Positions 54,520 through 62,347 of a stretch of 64,000 nt of DNA are shown one piece after another. Below the pieces are notes generated by a model. It did not search any database, was not told where the DNA came from, and saw nothing but the letters and a program-made list of their open reading frames with translations. The stretch comes from Aliiroseovarius sp. M344 (lineage in GTDB: Bacteria; Pseudomonadota; Alphaproteobacteria; Rhodobacterales; Rhodobacteraceae), in assembly GCF_025140835.1 (NCBI RefSeq), contig NZ_CP081153.1, forward strand, positions 3,009,001 to 3,073,000. The letters run 5' to 3'. The first letter of the stretch is position 1, and each line of letters begins with the position of its first letter. Made by a program: the position numbers and the translations under genes.

Positions 54520-54693
54520 TTACGCGACCACTGGTGAGCCCCGGTATGTCAACCGTTTGCCCTTAGCTGACACTAACAAGTTAAGACCTCGTTGTGAATC
54601 ATCTACCCATTTTGCGACACGATTGTTGTAACGAAAGTCAAACTCTGCCGCATATTCGTCACCCATGCGGCCAAGTTCGCCTGTTGGGCTTGC
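54520..54693 (-). pseudogene. remnant of an IS1595 (ISXO2-like) transposase C-terminus
   Basis: The minus frame after a stop at 54694-54696 reads GELGRMGDEYAAEFDFRYNN then RVAKWVDDSQRGLNLLVSAK and GKRLTYRG. AEFDFRYNNR and GKRLTYR are hallmarks of the C-terminal end of ISXO2-like transposases. About 58 codons remain; no catalytic residue, no start and no terminal repeats are visible. It lies directly upstream of the 284-aa gene, within the element. Confidence 0.65.
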
Positions 54694-55037
54694 TCAACGG
54701 CAAGCATCTTTAGGCCGGGATATCTAAAAGCCTGCTGGTCTTGAGTCGGGACCGGACGGCACAACGCATTTCATTTGCGGCCAAAATAAAGGTAAAAAAC
54801 CGCTCTGTTAGGTTGGATGCTGAGCTGCATTGAATGCATCACCCTCGCCCGAAGAAAAGCACCAAGGCACATGGCAGATCTATATATGTCCTAATAACCA
54901 AGCATTGATTGACCGGATTATCTGCACAAACTGTCCTGTTTTTCGTGCCTTCGGAATCTAATAAACCCAAATTTTGGGACGCGTTGTCCCGATTAGTAGG
55001 ACAAGAAAACCCCGTTTTTTACGCGGGGCTTTCAGTT
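54694..55037. other. non-coding stretch between the two gene blocks of the element
   Basis: About 340 bases with no supportable gene. It holds the terminator of the small-regulator operon at its right end and presumably the promoter of the PIN module toward its left end. Short plus-strand frames here have no ribosome site. Confidence 0.4.
55004..55029 (-). terminator. rho-independent terminator of the AlpA-side operon
   Basis: On the minus strand GCCCCG, loop CGTAAAAAA, CGGGG followed by TTTTC. It lies 9 bp after the stop of the 126-aa gene and divides the element into two transcription units. Confidence 0.75.
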
Positions 55038-55418
55038 TCAATCTGGATTCCAACTCATAAATTCTTTGGAGCAAGAGCAGCCGTTCAATGTTTCTTCTGT
55101 GAGCGCATAGCTTGCAGCTTGCCCAATGCCTGCGGGGCCAAGGCAATGACCACGCGTTAACCTAATAAAACCTTTATTCTGAAGTTCGGAAAAATAGCCA
55201 CCAACCGTATTACGATTAACATTTAGCGCCTTTGCAGCATCCCTATGGCTCAAAAATATCTCGCCATTGTTGCGACCATTATAGCGGCGCTTCAGTTCGA
55301 CGTAGAGCGCCCTCGGGCCGGGTTTGAGGCTCTGCCAGGCAGGTGTGGCTTGAACCCACTCAGGAAGCTGGACGTGACGCCCAGCCCCCTTCTTCTTTTG
55401 TTTATACCCCTTAACCAT
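55038..55418 (-). CDS. small winged-helix-like protein, 126 aa
   Basis: From the ATG at 55418 (MVKGYKQKKKGAGRHVQLPE). The middle EIFLSHRDAAKALNVNRNTV, then GGYFSELQNKGFIRLTRGH, is a helix-turn-helix plus wing of the type seen in plasmid replication initiators and island regulators. The N-terminus is Lys-rich and W-V-x-A-T-P-A-W, L.PGPRALYVELKRRYNG fits the same group. Likely DNA-binding; it may be a replication or copy regulator. Overlaps the preceding 37-aa gene by 8 bp. Confidence 0.65.
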   Translation of the reverse strand: MVKGYKQKKKGAGRHVQLPEWVQATPAWQSLKPGPRALYVELKRRYNGRNNGEIFLSHRDAAKALNVNRNTVGGYFSELQNKGFIRLTRGHCLGPAGIGQAASYALTEETLNGCSCSKEFMSWNPD

Positions 55419-55524
55419 GCAGGCTTTTCCCGTAGACAAAGGGGCGCAATGCTTTGGCGTGTTGATAACTCACCCCAAGTTTGCGTTGAATGGATCTGAT
55501 TTGACGTTGTTGTGCGCCGTTCAT
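55411..55524 (-). CDS. very small protein, 37 aa, coupled to both neighbours
   Basis: ATG at 55524 overlaps the stop of the winged-helix gene (ATGA); its stop at 55411 lies just inside the start of the 126-aa gene. The product starts MNGAQQRQIRSIQRKLGVSY and ends KALRPFVYGKSLHG, a basic helical peptide. The perfect overlaps on both ends argue for a real coding link. No family recognised. Confidence 0.5.
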   Translation of the reverse strand: MNGAQQRQIRSIQRKLGVSYQHAKALRPFVYGKSLHG

Positions 55525-55811
55525 TTGGCACCACCAATCACACGCACATCATCATGCAAAACATACCGAGCATGCGTGCCCGGAAAAGCACCGCCATGCT
55601 TTTCGTGAATGGTTTCGATGTTCACACCAAATTTGCGTGCGTTGTGGACGTATGCACTCCAACGTGGCGCGGGGTTATTGATCGGTGTGCAGCCTCGCTT
55701 GCCTGCGTGGACTAGTTGAAGCATCGCCCATGCATTGCGGCCTTTGAGTGCCAGTCTATAAGGCTTCACGCCATTGATCGGTAAAACATAAAAGACAGTT
55801 CTGCCTGTCAT
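55521..55811 (-). CDS. winged-helix domain protein, 96 aa
   Basis: Starts at MTGRTVFYVLPINGVKPYRLAL (55811), preceded by AAGGAGATAGC. The pattern ALKGRNAWAMLQLVHAGKRG, then APRWSAYVHNARKFGVNIET and FPGTHARYVLHDDVRV, is the winged-helix protein often found on alphaproteobacterial islands and prophages, where R.x..A..L......G....D....W..Y....R..G..I is conserved. Probably DNA-binding. Coupled downstream to the 37-aa gene. Confidence 0.65.
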   Translation of the reverse strand: MTGRTVFYVLPINGVKPYRLALKGRNAWAMLQLVHAGKRGCTPINNPAPRWSAYVHNARKFGVNIETIHEKHGGAFPGTHARYVLHDDVRVIGGAK

Positions 55812-55913
55812 CGCTATCTCCTTGAATAAAGGAGCGCGTCGCGTATCCTGCATCTTGCAAATGTGATTCAGAACACGACCCGCGCTTTTGGTTTGCGCCA
55901 AGGCGCGGGTTTT

Positions 55914-56099
55914 CTATTTTTCTGCGCTGGGCAGGTTTTCGAACCATTCCGACAAGACGCTTTCAGGCCATGCTACCGCACGTTTTGCGATACGCACGGG
56001 GCGGGGAAAGTCGCCACGGTTCATCATGTCATAGAGGGTTGTTGAGCTAAGACCCGTGAGGGCTTCAACCTCGGTGCGTCGGTAGAGTTTCTGTGTCAT
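55914..56099 (-). CDS. AlpA-family transcriptional regulator
   Basis: 61 residues from MTQKLYRRTEVEALTGLSST (56099). The MerR-like helix-turn-helix of the AlpA/excisionase group is clear: RRTEVEALTGLSSTTLYDMM, then NRGDFPRPVRIAKRAVAWPE and SVLSEWFENLP. AlpA proteins act as activators of the integrase/excision functions in P4-like satellites and islands. A cluster of GGTCAA motifs lies 68-115 bp upstream of its start. Confidence 0.85.
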   Translation of the reverse strand: MTQKLYRRTEVEALTGLSSTTLYDMMNRGDFPRPVRIAKRAVAWPESVLSEWFENLPSAEK

Positions 56100-56166
56100 A
56101 TCGTGACCCTTCGGCTTGCAATTAAACATGCTGAAAGGAACGACAAAGATTTGTAGCGTTCAACTC

Positions 56167-56214
56167 GGTCAAAATGGTCAAAACTGGTTTCGATTTTTTG
56201 ACCCCATATTGACC
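56167..56214. promoter_or_regulatory. cluster of four GGTCAA motifs upstream of alpA
   Basis: Two direct copies of GGTCAAAA (56167-56174 and 56176-56183), then two inverted copies TTGACC (56198-56203, preceded by T-run, and 56209-56214). The two arms give an overall dyad of two-plus-two sites between the 306-aa gene stop and alpA. It is likely a binding site for a regulator or the integrase/excision proteins, or a short iteron group. Confidence 0.5.
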
Positions 56215-56232
56215 AGAGCAAACACAATTTGT

Positions 56233-57153
56233 TCACTCCAATTTCAGGCCCCGTTTGAGTGTTTTCTCTGAAACCTCCAGTCCCACTTCATTGAGAATTT
56301 GGCGGCATGCAAGTTTCCATGAATTCGAATGACCGTTTGGATATAATTTACGATAGGCGCTTGCAGCCATTTCCTGCTTGCGCGGTCGGCCTGCTTTTGG
56401 AGCGTCTTGGTTAGTTAGAATTTCGCTTGCAGAGCGCCAATAAGCCTCTAACCCACTGACATGGTCACCACTTGGAAAGCAAATACTTGCTCCTTCAATA
56501 CTCAAAAGTGCGCAAGCAGCATCGGCATAGTATTCTTTCCAGAACGCGTTCTTGCGAAGGTTCTTAAATGAGCAAAGCTCGCGCCAAAGTGATAAATTGA
56601 CCCTCCAGAGTCGATCTATGAATAAGAACGGCTGGTATTTACCGGCTATGTAGGGAGATGTTTCCTTGGCGGCCACTGTTTCAGCGCTACTAATTAAATC
56701 CCACTGCAAATCTGAGATATTATCGCGGCCGATGTTCCAAAGTCCAATTGCACGCTGTCGATAGTCATTCTTTATTCGATCGCCTTCGGATTTCGGAAGT
56801 CCGACAACTTGGGCAAACCCAAACAACGCCTTTGTTTTCTTCGAAAAGCTATATTTTCCAAACGAGATTGATGGATCCGGTTTACGCATGTAGTTCAAAT
56901 GTCCCAAAGGACCAAATGCAAAAAGTGTTTCTATGTCGGGGGAAATAATCCCCGAACGTTCATTCCAAAGGATTGAACCTGATGCTGCGTAGTCAATAAT
57001 TCTTTCTACAATTACGTCAGCGGTAGACTGCATCGGATGCCAACCGGTTTTTTGATCGAGCGCATCCTGCGCGCCGAAACTAGCAACAGAATCTATGCTT
57101 AGTGCCAGTTTCTCAAGTGACATGAAGGGTGCGTATCCGTCTGGAGCAAGCAC
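56233..57153 (-). CDS. unknown element-encoded protein, 306 aa
   Basis: Its ATG overlaps the integrase stop by one base (57153). The N-terminal part is alpha/beta without a known motif (MLAPDGYAPFMSLEKLALSI, DQKTGWHPMQSTADVIVERI). The C-terminus contains AT-hook-like basic AGRPRKQEMAASAYRKLYPN and ends in a helix-turn-helix-like CRQILNEVGLEVSEKTLKRG, so DNA binding is probable. G+C and codon use are lower than core genes. Possibly a directionality or replication factor, or cargo; not recognised. Confidence 0.55.
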   Translation of the reverse strand: MLAPDGYAPFMSLEKLALSIDSVASFGAQDALDQKTGWHPMQSTADVIVERIIDYAASGSILWNERSGIISPDIETLFAFGPLGHLNYMRKPDPSISFGKYSFSKKTKALFGFAQVVGLPKSEGDRIKNDYRQRAIGLWNIGRDNISDLQWDLISSAETVAAKETSPYIAGKYQPFLFIDRLWRVNLSLWRELCSFKNLRKNAFWKEYYADAACALLSIEGASICFPSGDHVSGLEAYWRSASEILTNQDAPKAGRPRKQEMAASAYRKLYPNGHSNSWKLACRQILNEVGLEVSEKTLKRGLKLE

Positions 57154-58337
57154 TACCCAATCCTCACAATCGTTGCGCTTTCAGCCGAGACAAAATCCGC
57201 CCAGCGCTGCATCAAGATACGTCTAGCGTCTAAATGGTCTGTGCGGCGGTAAGCGCGTTCCACTGTTCCCCCTACGGTATGGCCCAGCGACATTTCTGCA
57301 ACCTCGTATGGCGTCTGCGTCTTTTCCTCGACCCAATCGCGGAAGCTGGACCTGAAACCATGTGGTCGGGCTTCCATGCCGCGTCGCTCCATCAACCGGG
57401 CCATTGTTGCATCTGACAGGACACCGCGACGCGGGCTAGGGAATAGAAAGCCCTCACGGGCACGCACAGCGGCGTCTGAGGCTATCTCTAAGGCTTGGCG
57501 GGGCAAAGGCACCCGAAAAGCGTCTGTGGCCCCTTTGCGCCCCTTCATGGACTCTGAGGGGATGGTCCAAGTGTCGCCTTCGATTTGGTCAAGGTGCATG
57601 TGGCGGATCGGATAAGACCTCACGCCGGTTAGAATGAGCATCCGCAACGCCAAATGGGTTGGTGTGGTTTCCTGAAGGCAGGAATAAAACGCCGGCACGT
57701 CTTGCCACGGCAAAGCTGGAATGTGTTTCTCGGTGTGGCGCTGTCTACCCAACAGGGCGCGGGCCTTGTCTGTGGCTTGCAGATCAACGTCTAAGCCCAG
57801 CGCGGCGGCATGTTGCAAACAAATGCCGAGTCGGTTCAGGGCTTTCTTGGCTGTGGCGGCTTTACTGTCCCAAATGGGTTTAAGCGTGTCGTGTATGTCG
57901 ATCTGGTCCAAGTCTGACACGGGCACTTTGCCCAAACGTGGCAAAACATGCAGTTCCAAGGGGCTAAACCAACGACCTGCTTTCCCGTCGCCTTTTAGGT
58001 CTGCTTTACGGCTTTCAAATGCATCGCGCGCAATGTCCTGCAACAAGTGCATGTTGCGCTGGGCTGCACGGCGCTCGCGTTCCCGTTCTTTGATAGGGTC
58101 CTTGCCTGCACGAACCAAACCTCGCCAATAGCCGGCTTGTTCACGCGCGTCTTTCAGGGGCACGTCGTTTAGTGTGCCCAAACCCATTTCCCGGCGCTTG
58201 CCATGAATGGTCACTAGTAAAACCCACTTGCCACGGTCCTTATCTGCCTTGTGAAGCCAAAGCCCGCCCCCGTCGCCATACTTGCCCTTCGGGGCGTGTT
58301 TTATGAACGCGGCGCTAAGTTTGTTCAGTTCTCGCAT
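57153..58337 (-). CDS. int: tyrosine integrase, P4 type (DUF4102 arm)
   Basis: A 394-residue tyrosine recombinase. Arm-binding N-terminus: LSAAFIKHAPKGKYGDGGGL, WVLLVTIHGKRREMGLGTLN. Catalytic residues: Arg in MLILTGVRSYPIRHMHLDQI, the HxxR box in ARPHGFRSSFRDW, the second His in AEMSLGHTVGGTVE and the nucleophile Tyr in RAYRRTD. It makes the strand exchange between the tRNA-Leu attachment site and the element. It sits at the right end close to attR, as usual for P4-like islands. Confidence 0.95.
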   Translation of the reverse strand: MRELNKLSAAFIKHAPKGKYGDGGGLWLHKADKDRGKWVLLVTIHGKRREMGLGTLNDVPLKDAREQAGYWRGLVRAGKDPIKERERERRAAQRNMHLLQDIARDAFESRKADLKGDGKAGRWFSPLELHVLPRLGKVPVSDLDQIDIHDTLKPIWDSKAATAKKALNRLGICLQHAAALGLDVDLQATDKARALLGRQRHTEKHIPALPWQDVPAFYSCLQETTPTHLALRMLILTGVRSYPIRHMHLDQIEGDTWTIPSESMKGRKGATDAFRVPLPRQALEIASDAAVRAREGFLFPSPRRGVLSDATMARLMERRGMEARPHGFRSSFRDWVEEKTQTPYEVAEMSLGHTVGGTVERAYRRTDHLDARRILMQRWADFVSAESATIVRIG

Positions 58338-58492
58338 TTACTGGTCCCACTTTCAGTCCCACCACAATATCTTGTATACTGCGGACCTTATCGGAACAAG
58401 TCGGAATGGCGAGCGTCGTTTAACCCACCAGAATAATAGAATTTTTTCTAAGACCGGCATTTATCGGAATGTTTCGAAAGGCGTGTTCGTTG

Positions 58493-58508
58493 CCTCTTCT
58501 GGGCACCA
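58493..58508 (+). repeat. attachment site, right copy (attR)
   Basis: CCTCTTCTGGGCACCA, a perfect 16-bp copy of the tRNA-Leu 3' end, located 155 bp beyond the integrase start codon. It marks the outer end of the element. Confidence 0.9.
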
Positions 58509-59435
58509 CTGAACCCCTCCTTTGTTGCAATGCCTTGACTGAATTGACGCAGAATCAGTCGCATCCAATGGCCAACTATCTAGCCTTGATAGTGACATTG
58601 AGCAGCCAACGTTATCGACTATCGTTGTGCCAGTGAGCAATCTGATCATCACAGTTTCAGAATTATCATTGGGAACTGGGTGACCAATCGTCTGAGGAAA
58701 GGGTGACGGTATTGCCATCGCCTGCCGAATGCAGCCCGATATGTCGATTGGACAATGGGTTCGGGCCGCGTCCGTAGGATTGTGTTACTGGCCACCTAGA
58801 GAAACTTTCAGAGAATTGCTCACCATCTCGAAATGTCATCGCTTTCGCTTGTGTTAATAAGGCTAGCGGCCCAAAGCCGACATCCGAGAAACTGATAATT
58901 TACCCAACTGAAATGCCCAAGACCGGCCATTCATGCATGACGCGGCAATTCGATTGGCTCAGCGTCGGCCATACGGGCGAAGCGGTCTCTGACAAGTATC
59001 CGCCTTGGATAGAAACCAAGAGCTTTTGAACAAAATCTCAGCAGATTTTTATGGGTGAGGTATGATCAGCCAAGGCAGCATCTGCTGTAGTGTTGAGTCA
59101 CTCGGGCAAAACAAAGTCAGGTTTGGTCCCCTTGGAAATGTGCACACTACGCTGCATCAGAACGCACGACATTGAGTATAGGCCATAAAGTTGGCCAAAT
59201 AGTGATAGCTGAGGTGCAACATCAATCAATGAAATTTCGGAATGTTCGATTTGGTTATAAGGCTTTGTTTTTTTGTTATTTTTCTTTAGGGACTGGTAAT
59301 CTCAGGGGGTAAGATTTCTCGGACTGGCGCTCCAATTATTCCCACTACTAATTTATTAGTTGACTGTTAGCGCTGTCTTTGCAAACGTAGTTTATCCGGC
59401 GGGAGGCCGGCTAATAATAAAACTGGGAGGACAAG
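58509..59435. other. non-coding stretch between the element and the ABC transporter operon
   Basis: About 930 bases with no gene I can support. The first part next to attR contains only short frames without ribosome sites. The last 100 bases hold the promoter region of the transporter: an A/T-rich segment, a LacI-like dyad at 59365-59378 and a small hairpin with CCGGC and GCCGG arms before the ribosome site GGGAGG. Confidence 0.5.
59365..59378. promoter_or_regulatory. LacI-family-like operator upstream of the transporter
   Basis: TGTTAGCGCTGTCT, close to the TGTTAGCGCTAACA-type dyad bound by many LacI-family repressors, with the right arm imperfect. It sits 58 bp upstream of the solute-binding protein start. 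If the operon is for glycerol, a DeoR-type GlpR would be more usual, so this hint is only moderate. Confidence 0.35.
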
Positions 59436-61172
59436 ATGCGGACGTATCTTATGTCCGCAGTTGCGGCGACTGCCGTGATTGCGGGAACGCACTCGCTTTA
59501 TGCCGACGAAGCAGCCGCTTCGCGCTGGATTGAAAGCGAATTTCAGCCTTCATCGCTGAGCAAAGACGAACAAATGGCCGAGATGAACTGGTTCATCGAG
59601 GCGGCACAACCGTTTTCCGGCATGGAAATCAACGTGCTGTCTGAAGGCATCCCGACCCACGGCTATGAGGCCGAGGTTCTGACCAAAGCCTTTGAAGAAA
59701 TCACCGGCATCAAGGTTAATCACCAGATTCTGGGTGAAGGAGAGGTCGTGCAGGCGGTTCAAACGCAGATGCAGACCCAACGGAACCTGTATGACGGCTA
59801 TGTCAATGACAGTGACCTGATCGGGACACACTCGCGCCTGCAGCTGGCCTATAACCTGACCGATCAAATGGCAGGCGACTGGGCAGCGACGACTTCGCCG
59901 ACACTGGACCTCGAAGACTTCATGGGCATCCAGTTCACAACCGGCCCTGATGGTAAGCTTTACCAGCTGCCCGATCAGCAATTCGCGAACCTGTATTGGT
60001 TCCGGAAAGACTGGTTTGATCGCGAAGACCTGCAAGCTGCGTTCAAAGAGAAATACGGCTATGATCTGGGTGTGCCCGTCAACTGGTCAGCCTATGAGGA
60101 TATTGCCGAGTTCTTCTCGAAGGACGTCAAGAACATCGACGGTGTCGATATCTATGGCCACATGGACTACGGCAAGCGTGCGCCTGACCTTGGCTGGCGT
60201 ATGACCGATGCCTGGTTGTCGATGGCTGGTGCTGGTTCAAAGGGCGAACCCAACGGTATCCCGATCGATGAATGGGGCATCCGCATGGAAGCCGGTTCGT
60301 GCAACCCGGCAGGTGCAAGCGTGACCCGTGGTGGTGAAGCAAATGGCCCGGCGTCGGTTTATGCGATCCGGAAATGGGATGAATGGCTGCGCAACTATGC
60401 CCCTCCGGGTGCCGCGAGCTATGACTTCTATCAGTCGCTTCCCGCTTTGGCCCAAGGCAACGTGGCCCAGCAAATATTCTGGTACACAGCTTTCACCGCC
60501 GATATGGTGAAGCCGAAATCTGAAGGCAACAACACTGTCGATGACGACGGCAACCCGCTGTGGCGCATGGCCCCCAGCCCGCACGGCCCCTATTGGGAAG
60601 AAGGTCAGAAGGTTGGCTATCAGGACGTTGGGTCCTGGACTTTCCTGAAATCGACCCCCGATGATCGTGCCCAGGCGGCTTGGCTTTATGCTCAGTTTGT
60701 CACATCGAAAACCGTGGACGTGAAAAAGTCGCATGTGGGTCTGACTTTCATCCGCGACAGCTCGGTTAATCACGAAAGCTTCACGGAACGTGCCGGGAAA
60801 CTGGGTGGTCTGGTCGAATTCTATCGTTCGCCTGATCGTGTGGCATGGTCGCCCACAGGCATCAACGTGCCTGACTATCCGAAGCTGGCCCAAATCTGGT
60901 GGCAGCAGATCGGTGACGTGAACTCGGGTGCCTTTACCCCGCAGGAAGCGATGGACCGTCTGGCCGAGGAGATGGACATCACGATGGCTCGGATGCAGCG
61001 TGCGGATGAAGCCCAGAACGTCTATGGCGGCTGTGGCCCACGTCTGAACGAGGAAAAAGACGCGGAATGGTGGTATGCCAATGGCGGCGCCAAACCGAAG
61101 TTGGACAACGAGAAGCCGCAAGGTCAGACCGTCAACTATGACGACCTGGTCGCACGGTGGAGTTCCAACTAA
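59436..61172 (+). CDS. ABC transporter solute-binding protein, glycerol GlpV-type
   Basis: A 578-residue periplasmic protein, long for its class. Signal peptide MRTYLMSAVAATAVIAGTHS, cleaved near LYADEA. The core reads GMEINVLSEGIPTHGYEAEV, TGIKVNHQILGEGEVVQAVQ, LYQLPDQQFANLYWFRKDWF, QNVYGGCGPRLNEEKDAEWW. Length, the VLSEGIPTHGYE start and two following ATPase genes fit the GlpV partner of the glycerol ABC system known from rhizobia. There GlpV is usually last, while here it is first, so the assignment to glycerol is inference. Ribosome site GGGAGG. Confidence 0.78.
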   Translation: MRTYLMSAVAATAVIAGTHSLYADEAAASRWIESEFQPSSLSKDEQMAEMNWFIEAAQPFSGMEINVLSEGIPTHGYEAEVLTKAFEEITGIKVNHQILGEGEVVQAVQTQMQTQRNLYDGYVNDSDLIGTHSRLQLAYNLTDQMAGDWAATTSPTLDLEDFMGIQFTTGPDGKLYQLPDQQFANLYWFRKDWFDREDLQAAFKEKYGYDLGVPVNWSAYEDIAEFFSKDVKNIDGVDIYGHMDYGKRAPDLGWRMTDAWLSMAGAGSKGEPNGIPIDEWGIRMEAGSCNPAGASVTRGGEANGPASVYAIRKWDEWLRNYAPPGAASYDFYQSLPALAQGNVAQQIFWYTAFTADMVKPKSEGNNTVDDDGNPLWRMAPSPHGPYWEEGQKVGYQDVGSWTFLKSTPDDRAQAAWLYAQFVTSKTVDVKKSHVGLTFIRDSSVNHESFTERAGKLGGLVEFYRSPDRVAWSPTGINVPDYPKLAQIWWQQIGDVNSGAFTPQEAMDRLAEEMDITMARMQRADEAQNVYGGCGPRLNEEKDAEWWYANGGAKPKLDNEKPQGQTVNYDDLVARWSSN

Positions 61173-61275
61173 GTTTTCTCCCATGTTGCGAGGCGCTGAC
61201 CTCGTAACCTGAACAGGGCTGGGGCTGTTATGGCCCCGGCCTCCCTGCCCCAAACCTTCAAAACAAGGACGACCG

Positions 61276-62337
61276 ATGGCACTTGTGCTGAATGAAATCA
61301 CCAAGGTGGTGCAAGGGGTGACGCATATCAAACCCACCAGCCTGACTTTGGAAAAAGGGCACTTCAACGTGCTTCTGGGGGAAACCGGCGCCGGGAAAAC
61401 GTCGCTGATCAAGATGATGGCCGGACTGGATCCGATCGCGTCCGGACAGGTCCTGATGGACGGGACCGACGTCACGACGCTGTCGACGCAAAAGCGAAAG
61501 ATCAGCCTTGTTCACCAGTTTTTCGTCAACTACCCGCACATGACTGTCTACGACAACATCGCCTCGCCCTTGAAAGTGGCTGGAATGGCGAAGTCGGAAA
61601 TTCAGGGACGGGTGGAAGAAGCCGCTGACATTCTGAAGCTGCGCCCGATGCTGAACCGGCGGCCACACGAACTGTCCGGCGGTCAGCAACAACGCTGTGC
61701 GTTGGCGCGTGCAATAGCCAAAGACAGTCAGGCGGTATTTCTGGACGAACCTCTGGCCAACCTTGACTACAAACTACGCGAAGAGCTGCGCGAGCTGTTG
61801 CCCGAGCTTTTCGCAGGCCGCGGCGCGGTCGTGGTCTATGCCACGTCTGAGCCCGAAGAAGCCTTGTTGCTAGGTGGTCAAACCGCCCTGATGGCAGATG
61901 GGCATGTCGCACAATTTGGCACAACTGCAGATATTTACCGCGCGCCCGCGACACTGGCCGCGGCGCGCATCTTCTCGGATCCGCCGATCAACTCTGCGCC
62001 GGTTGTCAAACGTGGGGCACAATTTGCCATGGGCAATATCACTTGGGACGCCGGGCCGGACACGACCGACTTGACCGATGGTCCCTATACGGTGGCCGTG
62101 CGCCCGCACCACATCCTGCCAAACCCGACGGTCACCGCCAGTGTGCCGCTTGAGGGGCGCATCTCGGTCACCGAGCTAAGCGGTTCCGAAAGCTCGGCGC
62201 ATTTTGAATTTGATGACCATGGCTGGGTATCGCTGGCGCATGGCGCGCACCCGTACAAGGTTGGCGAAAATCACACATTCTTCTTGGATGCCGGCGCGTG
62301 CCTCTATTTCGCGCCCGATGGCAGCCGGGCCGCCTGA
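61276..62337 (+). CDS. ABC transporter ATPase 1 (GlpS-like), switch His missing
   Basis: A 353-residue MalK-like ATPase. Walker A GETGAGKTS, signature LSGGQQQRCALARAIAK and Walker B AVFLDEPLANLD are normal. The switch region, usually VTHDQ.EAL, reads VYATSEPEEALLL, so the His is a Ser. A C-terminal regulatory beta domain follows (VAVRPHHILPNPTVTA). The next gene is a second ATPase with a broken signature motif instead, so the pair is likely a heterodimer with one full site. 103 bp after the binding-protein gene. Confidence 0.85.
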   Translation: MALVLNEITKVVQGVTHIKPTSLTLEKGHFNVLLGETGAGKTSLIKMMAGLDPIASGQVLMDGTDVTTLSTQKRKISLVHQFFVNYPHMTVYDNIASPLKVAGMAKSEIQGRVEEAADILKLRPMLNRRPHELSGGQQQRCALARAIAKDSQAVFLDEPLANLDYKLREELRELLPELFAGRGAVVVYATSEPEEALLLGGQTALMADGHVAQFGTTADIYRAPATLAAARIFSDPPINSAPVVKRGAQFAMGNITWDAGPDTTDLTDGPYTVAVRPHHILPNPTVTASVPLEGRISVTELSGSESSAHFEFDDHGWVSLAHGAHPYKVGENHTFFLDAGACLYFAPDGSRAA

Positions 62338-62347
62338 AGGGGTCAAC

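Larger units (their letters stand above)
51785..58508. mobile_element. 6.7-kb integrative element at tRNA-Leu
   Basis: The segment between two perfect copies of CCTCTTCTGGGCACCA, one being the end of tRNA-Leu, the other just outside the integrase gene. All genes inside are on the minus strand and are small; several overlap. Base composition is lower in G+C than the core genes on both sides. It has an integrase of P4 type and an AlpA-like activator but no capsid, terminase, portal, conjugation or clear replication gene, so it looks like a satellite or a small genomic island that depends on others for transfer. A scar of an IS1595-type transposase inside suggests earlier insertions. Confidence 0.88.

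Noticed and set aside
51785..58508. Prophage
   Set aside because: No capsid, tail, terminase, portal, holin or lysin gene is present in 6.7 kb; an island or satellite fits better.
58461..58718. 85-codon minus frame next to attR
   Set aside because: Crosses the attachment site, has no ribosome site and no protein-like pattern.
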